Shown here: positions 7,562 through 14,588 of the stretch, in pieces
Layout: each line of letters begins with the position of its first letter
How positions within the stretch are numbered: the stretch's first letter is position 1
NCBI GenBank assembly: GCA_021324155.1
Contig: JAJPJQ010000028.1
Coordinates: 1 to 64,000, forward strand
Direction: 5' to 3'
Length of the DNA stretch: 64,000 nucleotides
Origin: Pseudomonadota bacterium
Lineage (GTDB): Bacteria > Desulfobacterota > Binatia > UBA9968
Notes under the pieces: generated by a model
What the model was told of the DNA's origin: nothing
What the model saw: only the letters and a program-made list of their open reading frames with translations
Database searches by the model: none
Translations under genes and position numbers: made by a program

Positions 7562-8644
7562 TCAGACATCGGTGAGCCTTCCGCCGTATTTTTCCCAGCC
7601 ACTTTCGATGCGTTTTTTCACGTCCTCGGCGGCTCGATCGAATTCATGGAGGCGCCCGCAGAGCTCGACGAGGAGGCGAGTCGCGTTTTCCACGTCCGCG
7701 ACCGCGACCGCCTCGGCGCCGATCCGGCTTTTTCCCTGATTATGGTAGTTGTGCAAGGGTATCGCCACACCCCCCGAGATATGGCCGGCGAGCTGAAAAG
7801 GCGTCGCCTCGCAGGTGCCGCCGTCCATCACGCGCCGCTGGAAGTGGAACCGCCGCTCTTTTTGCGCGAGGTCGCGCGCGACGGCGTCCATGAAATAAAC
7901 CATGCCGTGGTCGAACATGCTCGCCCGGTCGCCGAGACGGATCACGGGTCCGCCTCCGAGAACCACGCCGGGGAGCGCTTTGCTTGTCTCGACGGAAATA
8001 ATTTTCGCCGTCTGCGGCAATGCGCCGCCGCGAATCATTCCGAGCGTGCCGATGAACCCCTGCTCCTCGCCGCGCGTGAAAACGCCGCGGACGCCCGCGA
8101 CCCCGCGGCGCTTAAGTTGTTTCAGCGTCAGCAGAATCGCGGCGCAGCCGACGAGGTCGTCGGCGCCTTTGGTGTGGATGCGCCCGCCCTCGCGCCGGAA
8201 CGGAACCAGATCCCACGTGCCGAAATCGCCGGACCGGACAGGACGGTTGACGCGCAGCGACATCGTAGCGACCCTGCCGAGCGCGTTCTTGCGAATCTTC
8301 GCGACCGAGCCGCGCGCGGAGACCCGGCCGGACTCCCGATCGTAAACGACGACGCGCGCTCCGCGGAAATATTTCGCGTCGACGCCTCCGTGCCAGGCGG
8401 CCTCGGCTTGTTTCCCGGATGCGCCGACGATATCGAAGCCGGGATGATCCATGTGCGCGACCAGCGCTACCGCCGGCTCGCCGCCGGTGGTCGCGACGAT
8501 ATTGCCGTAAGCGTCGCGGTCGAACGCGATTCGGGCAGCGGTCAACCGCTCGCGGAGAAACGCGCTTACGAAACGCTCGTGAAACGGCGCCGTCGGCAGC
8601 CGGAGCAAGTTTGAGAGCAGACGAATTACTTCAATGTCAGCCAT
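7562..8644 (-). CDS. M42-family metallo-aminopeptidase-like protein
   Basis: 360 residues. Seen: 'VALVAHMDHPGFDIVG' (first metal His and Asp), 'HTKGADDLVGCAAILL' (bridging Asp), 'GVFTRGEEQGFIGTLG' (catalytic Glu pair), 'MDGGTCEATPFQLAG' and 'IPLHNYHNQGKS' (last metal His region), all in the order of the M42/M20 di-zinc peptidases. The 'LRLPTAPFHERFVSAFL' start is typical of M42 proteins. It is cytoplasmic, with no signal peptide. The ATG at 8644 sits directly against the T-run of a strong terminator, so no ribosome-binding site is visible. A start further in would remove the first helix, so 8644 is kept. Confidence 0.85.
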   Translation of the reverse strand: MADIEVIRLLSNLLRLPTAPFHERFVSAFLRERLTAARIAFDRDAYGNIVATTGGEPAVALVAHMDHPGFDIVGASGKQAEAAWHGGVDAKYFRGARVVVYDRESGRVSARGSVAKIRKNALGRVATMSLRVNRPVRSGDFGTWDLVPFRREGGRIHTKGADDLVGCAAILLTLKQLKRRGVAGVRGVFTRGEEQGFIGTLGMIRGGALPQTAKIISVETSKALPGVVLGGGPVIRLGDRASMFDHGMVYFMDAVARDLAQKERRFHFQRRVMDGGTCEATPFQLAGHISGGVAIPLHNYHNQGKSRIGAEAVAVADVENATRLLVELCGRLHEFDRAAEDVKKRIESGWEKYGGRLTDV

Positions 8645-8682
8645 AAAAAACGAGAAGCCCGGACGGCGTGTCCGGGCTTCTC
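8645..8682 (-). terminator. Rho-independent terminator of gspC-gspD
   Basis: A perfect 13-bp stem, GAGAAGCCCGGAC at 8652-8664 paired with 8670-8682, with a 5-base loop. On the minus strand it is followed by CGTTTTTT (8645-8650). It lies 27 bases after the gspD stop. The T-run ends immediately before the ATG of the M42 peptidase gene. Confidence 0.9.
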
Positions 8683-8709
8683 TATATCACAATCGCGAAC
8701 TGCGGTGGA

Positions 8710-11232
8710 TTACCGGAGCAAGCCGAATGTCAGATACTTGAGCATAGTCTTCATCGGTCCCGGCTGTGGCGGCGCCTCGGCTGACATCGGTATGGGCCCG
8801 GCATCGGAGTCGGGCCGCACGTTTTGAAAGTTTCCGAGGCGCACGGCAGCCGGCGCGTCCTGCGGCTCGGCTTTCGACTCTTTGTCGGGAACGACGACTT
8901 TCGGCGGCGGCAGGTCGTCCCTCGCGGGCCCGCGGCGCATCCGCTCGATTTCACCGGCGACCGTCGAGAGCTTGCGCCGGAAGTCGTCGGTCGCGGCGAG
9001 CCCCTCGGCATTGTTGCGTATGACGCGCGGCGTGATCATGATGATCAGCTCCGTCCTCTCCGTCAGCGTGTCGGTAGTTTTTCGGAAAAACCAGCCGAAC
9101 ACGGGAATGTCCATCAGGTAAGGAATGCCGCTCCGCCCGCGGTCTCTGTCTTCGGCGAAGATGCCGCCGATGAAGAGCGTATCGCCGTCGCGCACCACGG
9201 CCGTAGTCTCGACGTCGCGCGTCGAGAACGACGGGAAGCTGTTGCCTTCGCTCCCGACGGTGACGTTGCCGCCCTGCTTGCTGACTTCTACCTTTAATTG
9301 CAGGTTGACCTGACCTTTCGCGTTAACCTGCGGGATGACGGTGAGGATTTTTCCGGTATTGCGCGACTGGATCGCCGTGGAAGTCGCGACGCCGGTGCCG
9401 GCGGAGGTGTCAATCGTTCCGGTAGCGACCGGAATCTCGTCGCCGACCTGGATTCGCGCGGGTTGATTGTCGGCCGCGAGAATCGTCGGCGACGCGAGGA
9501 TCTTCGACCGGTTGTCGCTCTGGATCGCGGTTACCAAACCGCGCACGGCGTTGCTGCCGAGAAGCGCCGCAAGGCCGGTGCTGCCGCCGAACTGGATCGG
9601 AAAGGGATTATCAACTCCCGCTGTAAAGGCGTCGGTGAACCCTCCCTTTTTGCCGGGTCCTTTCAAGACCTGGTAATCAAAGCCCAGGCTGTTGTTGTCG
9701 GTGAGCTTCACCTCTGCGATGAGACATTCGAGAATCACCTGACGCGCAGGGATATCAAGATCCTTCAGGATCGTCCTGATGTTTTGGAACTCCTGCGCCG
9801 TGCCGTAAATGATCAGCGTGTTCGTGTTCTGATCGGCGACGATGCGAAGCTGCTCCTCTGGGGCAGCCTGACGCGCCGCCAGGTCGCCGGGGCGCGGCTG
9901 CTGCTGGCGCGGCCCCGTAGCAGCAGGCGGCGCCGTCACTACGGGGGGCTGCTGTGTCTGCGCAGGCGCAACCGCCTGCATGGAAGGATAGTTGGGGTTG
10001 AATAAATACTGGCCGCCGCCCATCGTCGAAGGGCTGCTGAACGGCGAGCCTCCGAACCCGCCGCCCGTAAAGCCCGGGGAGCGGCTGCCGAAGCCCGGCG
10101 TCGTCTGCGGAGTGCTGCCCGTGGTTCCGCGGTGCAGCTGCTCCAGGGTCGGACCGCGCTGGCGCTGCTGCCCGCCGCTGATGCCGAGAACCTGGGTCAA
10201 GACGTCGGCCAAATCAGCGGCTTTGCCGTTCTCGACCGGGTAAATGTGGATTTTTCTACCCGGCCCTTCACCGACGGTGTCGAGGCGCTCGAGCCAACGT
10301 CTAACGTACGTCCACGCGGCTTCGCTGTCGGCGATGATCATCAATTGATTGATGCGCGGGATCGAGATGAACTGCGCGGCGAAGCCTTCCGCCTGGGCTG
10401 ACGACGAAGCGTACGACTGCATGATCTTGGTCATCTCGGCCGCGAGCTCTTCGGCGCTGGCGACTTTTGGCTGATACATCTCCGTGCGCGTGCCGACGAA
10501 CGTCTGAACGTCGATCATATCGACGATCTCCTGCAAGCGCTGCACGTTGGACGGCAGATCGACCACCATGAGAAAATTGCCGCGCGGAAAATCAAGCACT
10601 TCCGCGCCGGGCGTAAGAAAGGGCGTCAGAAGCCGCTTCATCTCGGTCACGGAGAAAAAGCGCAGCGGAATAATCTGAATCGCGTAGCCTCCTTGGCTGT
10701 CGTCGGTTGCCGGCCGCGCGATCCCCTTGCCCTTTTCGATCGGGGCGATGCGGTAAATATTGTCGCCGGCCTTCACGGCGACGGCGCCGTTGATTCGGAG
10801 AATCTGGTGGAAAATCGGGAACAGATCTTCCCTGCGCAGCGGCGCGGCGCTGTTGATGGTGACCGTGCCTTTGACGTCGGGATCGATCGTGTAGGTGATC
10901 CCGAGATGCTGGGCCAGGACGTGAATGACTTCGATCAGATCGGCGCGGTTGAAGTTGAGCGACACCATATCGCCGCCGCCGGCCGGTTTCTGCCCGGGCG
11001 GCGGCAACAGACGGCGCTGTGCCGGCGTTGTCGGGACGGGCGGCGCGGCGGGAGGCTGAGCCTGCCCCGGCTGCTGCGGCTTCGGCGTCGGGACAGATGG
11101 AGCAGGCGTCTGCTGCTCCTCGTCGTTGTCATCATCCTGCGACCATGCGAATCGACTCGGAGGAACAGGGACCATGAGTAGCGCCAGCAATATCGAAACG
11201 AAGGCATTTTTCGGACATATTCTCGTACGCAT
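8710..11232 (-). CDS. gspD: Type II secretion secretin GspD
   Basis: 840 residues from ATG 11232, chosen because AGGAG lies 6 bases before it; an ATG 15 bp upstream has no such site. GspD forms the multimeric outer-membrane channel of the T2SS. Order seen: signal peptide, a Pro/Gln-rich linker, N0 domain ('SLNFNRADLIEVIHVLAQHL'), N1-N3 repeats ('IQIIPLRFFSVTEMKRLL', 'IHIYPVENGKAADLADVL'), a Gly/Ser/Pro/Gln-rich insertion in N3, then the secretin core ('ARQVILECLIAEVKL', 'ILASPTILAADNQPARIQVG', 'TLFIGGIFAEDRDRGRSGIP', 'TELIIMITPRVI'). A 90-residue C-terminal tail could bind a pilotin. It follows gspC after 21 bp and ends at a terminator, so gspC-gspD forms its own unit, apart from gspE and gspF-M. 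Confidence 0.96.
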   Translation of the reverse strand: MRTRICPKNAFVSILLALLMVPVPPSRFAWSQDDDNDEEQQTPAPSVPTPKPQQPGQAQPPAAPPVPTTPAQRRLLPPPGQKPAGGGDMVSLNFNRADLIEVIHVLAQHLGITYTIDPDVKGTVTINSAAPLRREDLFPIFHQILRINGAVAVKAGDNIYRIAPIEKGKGIARPATDDSQGGYAIQIIPLRFFSVTEMKRLLTPFLTPGAEVLDFPRGNFLMVVDLPSNVQRLQEIVDMIDVQTFVGTRTEMYQPKVASAEELAAEMTKIMQSYASSSAQAEGFAAQFISIPRINQLMIIADSEAAWTYVRRWLERLDTVGEGPGRKIHIYPVENGKAADLADVLTQVLGISGGQQRQRGPTLEQLHRGTTGSTPQTTPGFGSRSPGFTGGGFGGSPFSSPSTMGGGQYLFNPNYPSMQAVAPAQTQQPPVVTAPPAATGPRQQQPRPGDLAARQAAPEEQLRIVADQNTNTLIIYGTAQEFQNIRTILKDLDIPARQVILECLIAEVKLTDNNSLGFDYQVLKGPGKKGGFTDAFTAGVDNPFPIQFGGSTGLAALLGSNAVRGLVTAIQSDNRSKILASPTILAADNQPARIQVGDEIPVATGTIDTSAGTGVATSTAIQSRNTGKILTVIPQVNAKGQVNLQLKVEVSKQGGNVTVGSEGNSFPSFSTRDVETTAVVRDGDTLFIGGIFAEDRDRGRSGIPYLMDIPVFGWFFRKTTDTLTERTELIIMITPRVIRNNAEGLAATDDFRRKLSTVAGEIERMRRGPARDDLPPPKVVVPDKESKAEPQDAPAAVRLGNFQNVRPDSDAGPIPMSAEAPPQPGPMKTMLKYLTFGLLR

Positions 11233-11253
11233 AAGAATCTCCTTCATTCACAC

Positions 11254-11997
11254 TCAAGGCTTCGCGGCGGGGGCAACCGCTTCCGGCGGCCTCCCCGACG
11301 GCTGCTGCGGCGGCTGAAGCTGCCGCTCGCGCAGCGCTCGACGTGCCCGCTCCACAGCGGTACCGCCTTCCTGCTGAGCTTGAGTCTGGTCGCCGCCGGG
11401 CGGCACGACGCGCGCGCCTACACGTGGCGCGATAGGCCGCTGCTGCGGCGCGCCGGCGGCGGGCTGCTGCGGCTGCGGATCACCCGGCCGGAAAAAATCG
11501 ATCGAGAGTTCCTCCCGGATCGGTCCCTTCGTGAAGACGACGCTTTTATCGCGGATCTCCGCCACGCGGAATCCCTCGAACGTATCGCCGAGCTTTAGCC
11601 GTGACTGTCCTTGCCCGGCCGGTTGCGGCGCTTTGGTGTTCGGCACACCGGGCCGCGGCGTCGTCGCTGGGTCTTGGAGAATGGCATATTTGCTGTTGCC
11701 GATAATGGCGGTTCCCATGAGCACCATGCTGCGAATGCGTTGGCGCGCGGCGTCATCGCGCTTGGCTACGTCTTCTTTCTGCTTCGTCGTGCCGCGTTCG
11801 GGGTCAAAAAGATTTTTGTCGATAATGTTGCGGGTGTTTGCCAGCTGGAACTGCGGGGTTTCCTCATCGACCGCCGACTTGGACGCGTTCGGTCTCGGCT
11901 TTGTCACTGCAGGCATCTCCCAGGGGCCGCGGTGCCAGAGATGATAAACCCGAGCGGCCACAAAAATGATTGAAGCTGCCAGAAAAAAACTGAGCAA
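11254..11997 (-). CDS. gspC: Type II secretion protein GspC-like
   Basis: 247 residues as drawn. There is one N-terminal signal anchor (LSFFLAASIIFVAARVYHLW), then the homology region 'ATRNIIDKNLFDPERG'-like segment, then 'MVLMGTAIIGNSKYAILQD' and 'LKLGDTFEGFRVAEIRDKSV', which match the GspC HR domain that contacts GspD N0. A long Pro/Gln/Ala-rich tail replaces a PDZ domain. The start is uncertain: TTG at 11997 has no ribosome-binding site, while GGAGGA lies just before an in-frame ATT at 12015, and there is no ATG upstream before a stop. The ATT start would add the basic residues expected before a signal anchor. It is cotranscribed with gspD. Confidence 0.85.
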   Translation of the reverse strand: MLSFFLAASIIFVAARVYHLWHRGPWEMPAVTKPRPNASKSAVDEETPQFQLANTRNIIDKNLFDPERGTTKQKEDVAKRDDAARQRIRSMVLMGTAIIGNSKYAILQDPATTPRPGVPNTKAPQPAGQGQSRLKLGDTFEGFRVAEIRDKSVVFTKGPIREELSIDFFRPGDPQPQQPAAGAPQQRPIAPRVGARVVPPGGDQTQAQQEGGTAVERARRALRERQLQPPQQPSGRPPEAVAPAAKP

Positions 11998-12224
11998 AGA
12001 CGAACGGCTAAGAATACATCCTCCAAAATGGGGTCGAAAAACTCCGCTAATCTACTACTGTGCGATTTTCACGTCAACCTGCCTTCGATTAAATCGGGCA
12101 AAACTGCGCCATGCCCCTGATCGGCGAAGCTTTGGTAAACGCATGACGCTGACCTTTTGCAGCATAACGAAGCAATAGGAGTGCCGACTTTTGTCAAAAA
12201 TGACCGCAAACGTAATTCGTCTCG

Positions 12225-12250
12225 TTGATCGAAATCGTAAAGGTTATAAT
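12225..12250 (+). promoter_or_regulatory. Candidate promoter of riboswitch-protease transcript
   Basis: A perfect TATAAT lies at 12245-12250. The best -35 is TTGATC at 12225-12230, but the 14-base spacing is short. Transcription would start near 12257, about 90 bases before the riboswitch core. The stretch 11998-12240 holds no gene; it is AT-richer and contains a TTGACA on the minus strand (12192-12197) that could serve gspC, without a clear -10. Confidence 0.35.
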
Positions 12251-12334
12251 CACGTGCAAATTCAATAATTTAGCTAATACGACCGAGTAGCCTGACTGGC
12301 ACTTCGCTTGCTTGAAAAAGCATAAAGGGAAGAT

Positions 12335-12425
12335 CTTCTCCCGATAATGGCAAACCCAAAGTAATTTGGGGACGCAAAGCCACGGATCCCAAGTGTAGGG
12401 ATGGCCGGGTTACCGAAGGAGAAGA
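12335..12425 (+). ncRNA. c-di-GMP-I (GEMM-I) riboswitch
   Basis: The conserved core runs from GGCAAACC at 12349 to GGGTTACCGA ending at 12416. Seen in order: GGCAAACC; stem CCCAAA/TTTGGG closed by a GTAA (GNRA) tetraloop; GACGCAAAGCC; a second stem ATCCC/GGGAT; and GGGTTACCGA. These are the hallmarks of the GEMM-I aptamer that binds cyclic di-GMP. The base just before CAAACC (12350) is G; the related cGAMP-selective class has A at the equivalent place as I recall it, so c-di-GMP is favoured. It lies 65 bases upstream of a secreted protease gene on the same strand. Confidence 0.93.
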
Positions 12426-12451
12426 AGGCCAGTTATGGGCCGCAGGTGCGA

Positions 12452-12479
12452 GAGGATCTTCCAGAAAGGGATGATCCTC
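12452..12479 (+). promoter_or_regulatory. Hairpin against the start codon, possible riboswitch expression platform
   Basis: GAGGATC at 12452-12458 pairs with GATCCTC at 12473-12479, ending one base before the ATG at 12481. The only purine-rich ribosome-binding candidate (AAAGGG) is inside its loop. There is no T-run, so translational control is more likely than termination. Pairing with the aptamer's 3' strand was not worked out. Confidence 0.45.
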
Positions 12480-12480
12480 C

Positions 12481-14487
12481 ATGTTTGTCTGGTTCCCCCA
12501 CCAGCCAAGCGCCCGTGGCAAGCTGGCGCAAAAGCTCCAAGTCGCTACCCTCCTCGCATTTTTGACTATTCTTGCCGGTCTCGCCCACGCCGAGCCGGCC
12601 GCAGCCCCTAATAAGATTACGGTCGAAGGGACCCTCGAGGTCCTGCACGAGGACCGCCCGCAAGGCAGCCGCTATCGCTATTTTCTTCAGAGCGGCGGAC
12701 GGCGTTTCCAACTTCGTATGAGGCACGATAACGACGGTCACCGCCACGACCATCAGACCGGCGACCGCGTCCGCGTTCGTGGACAGCAAATCGGCGAAAC
12801 CTTGGCCCTCGACGGCGCGGGGAGCGGCATGGAGACGCTGTCGTACGTATTGCCTAATACCTTCGGCGCGCAGAAGACGCTCGTGCTATTGGTGAACTTC
12901 CAGGACAATCCATCACAGCCTTACACGACCGCGTATGCCGAGGACGTGGTCTTCAACACGACGAGCAATTTCCATTATGAGAACTCGTACCAGCAAACGT
13001 GGCTCACGGGCGACGTGCGCGGCTGGTTTACGCTGCCAATGAGCGGCGCCACGTGCGATTTCAACGCAATTTACTTCGCGGCGCGGCAGGCGGCGACGAA
13101 CAGTGGCATCAACCTGGCGGATTACAAGCGCTTCATTTATGCGTTCCCGCAGACCAACAGCTGCGGCTGGTGGGGTCTCGGAACCGTCGGCGGTAACCCC
13201 TCACACGCATGGATCAACGGCAGCCTGCAGCTGCGCGTCGTCGGCCACGAGACGGGACACAACCTCGGACTTTACCATTCGCACGCGCTCGAATGCGGGT
13301 CGGTGACGATCACAAGCGCCGGCTGCTCGTCGATCGAATACGGGGACACCGTGGACATTATGGGGACCTCCGCGGGTCACTATAACGCGTACCAGAAAGA
13401 ATGGCTCGGCTGGCTCGGCTACGGCTCATCGCCGCCGCTTTCGACGGCATCGACCGACGGCATTTACACAATCGATAATTACGAAACGGTGGGCACGAAC
13501 CCGAAAGCTATAAAGGTCCTGAAGGCCGTCAATCCCAGCAGCGGGGCGAGAGATTGGTACTATGTCGAACACCGCCAGGCAATCGGCTTCGACGGCGATC
13601 TAGCGGGCAACACGAATGTCGTATCCGGCGTGATCATTCACAGCGGCTCAGAGGCTTCCCTCGACGCGAGTTATCTTCTGGATATGACTCCGGCGACCTC
13701 CTCTTGGTTCGACCCGGCTCTCGGTATCGGGCAAACTTTTCAAGATCCGGATGCGGGCGTGGCCATCTCGGTTTTATCTGCCGACAGCGCCGGCGCAACG
13801 GTTTCGATTAGTTACAGTGCGCCGCAATGCGTGCCGGCCAATCCTTCGGTAGCGCTCTCTTCAGGCGGCGCCGGGGTGCAAGCGGGCACGCCCGTCGCAT
13901 ACAATCTCACGATCACGAATAATGATTCAGGATGCGCGACGGCGACCTTTTCTCTTCAACCGTCGCTGCCGCAAGGGTGGACGACGAATCTTGTCGGCTC
14001 GGCGATAAACTTGTCGGCGGGCTCGAGCACCACGATCTCACTGCAAGTTACCTCCGCGGCCTCGGCTTCGAGCGGCGCGTACGGCATCACGGTCATTGCG
14101 AGACACAGCGACAACGCGAACCTTTTCGCTTCGGCGAGCTCGACTTATACCGTCGCGTCGTCCGCGCCGGGCGGGTCTTCGGTGAATCTGTCGATCGCGA
14201 GGCCGCCTGCAGCGGTCTATCGGCTTAAAAAGAACGTACCGCTCTCAGCGCGCGTCACCTCCAGCGGACAGCCGCTGTCCGGAGCTGATGTGACTTTCAC
14301 AATCACGAAGCCCGACGGCAGCATCGTCACCTCGAGCTATCAGACGAAGAAAAACGGACAGGTCGCGTTCAAGTACCGCACCACGATGCTCGACCCGATC
14401 GGAACGTATCAGGTCTCTGCGGCCACGAGCGTTCCAGGCACCGCATCCAGTGCCGGTCTGGTTACGACGAGCTTTATCGTGCAGTAA
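12481..14487 (+). CDS. Secreted gametolysin-like (M11) metalloprotease with C-terminal Ig-like domains
   Basis: 668 residues. An N-terminal signal peptide ends near 'LAHAEPA'. The catalytic domain has the zinc motif 'VVGHETGHNLGLYHSH' with His256, Glu257, His260 and His266, and a Met-turn 'YGDTVDIMGTS'; upstream 'FGAQKTLVLLVNFQDN' is the usual entry strand. This pattern fits peptidase family M11. After residue 450 comes a NEW3-like domain ('AYNLTITNNDSGCATATFSL') and a last Ig-like domain ('PLSGADVTFTITKPDGSIV') of the kind used for polymer or surface binding. The gene stands alone behind a c-di-GMP riboswitch, beside gspC-D, so a T2SS-exported protease controlled by the sessile/motile switch is inferred. 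The direction of control (on or off) is not evident. Confidence 0.9.
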   Translation: MFVWFPHQPSARGKLAQKLQVATLLAFLTILAGLAHAEPAAAPNKITVEGTLEVLHEDRPQGSRYRYFLQSGGRRFQLRMRHDNDGHRHDHQTGDRVRVRGQQIGETLALDGAGSGMETLSYVLPNTFGAQKTLVLLVNFQDNPSQPYTTAYAEDVVFNTTSNFHYENSYQQTWLTGDVRGWFTLPMSGATCDFNAIYFAARQAATNSGINLADYKRFIYAFPQTNSCGWWGLGTVGGNPSHAWINGSLQLRVVGHETGHNLGLYHSHALECGSVTITSAGCSSIEYGDTVDIMGTSAGHYNAYQKEWLGWLGYGSSPPLSTASTDGIYTIDNYETVGTNPKAIKVLKAVNPSSGARDWYYVEHRQAIGFDGDLAGNTNVVSGVIIHSGSEASLDASYLLDMTPATSSWFDPALGIGQTFQDPDAGVAISVLSADSAGATVSISYSAPQCVPANPSVALSSGGAGVQAGTPVAYNLTITNNDSGCATATFSLQPSLPQGWTTNLVGSAINLSAGSSTTISLQVTSAASASSGAYGITVIARHSDNANLFASASSTYTVASSAPGGSSVNLSIARPPAAVYRLKKNVPLSARVTSSGQPLSGADVTFTITKPDGSIVTSSYQTKKNGQVAFKYRTTMLDPIGTYQVSAATSVPGTASSAGLVTTSFIVQ

Positions 14488-14537
14488 AACTCAACTCGCC
14501 GGTAGTAGCCTTTGGGGGAGGGCTATTCGCGCGGCGA

Positions 14538-14569
14538 GGGGAAGGGGGCCGCGAAGCCCCCTTCTCCCC
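14538..14569. terminator. Strong GC hairpin between convergent genes
   Basis: GGGGAAGGGGGC at 14538-14549 pairs with GCCCCCTTCTCCCC at 14556-14569 (one bulged T), with a 6-base loop. Only a short ATTT follows on the plus strand and none on the minus strand. It is placed between the protease and the convergent 2468-residue gene, so a terminator role is likely but the T-run is weak. Confidence 0.6.
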
Positions 14570-14588
14570 ATTTCGATCAAAGTCTACT

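Noticed and set aside
7001-8614. A 537-codon plus-strand frame
   Set aside because: It spans the MoxR and M42 genes and the gap between them on the opposite strand, and has no recognisable domain.
12192-12197. TTGACA on the minus strand as gspC promoter
   Set aside because: No acceptable -10 at 16-18 bases; kept only as a remark.
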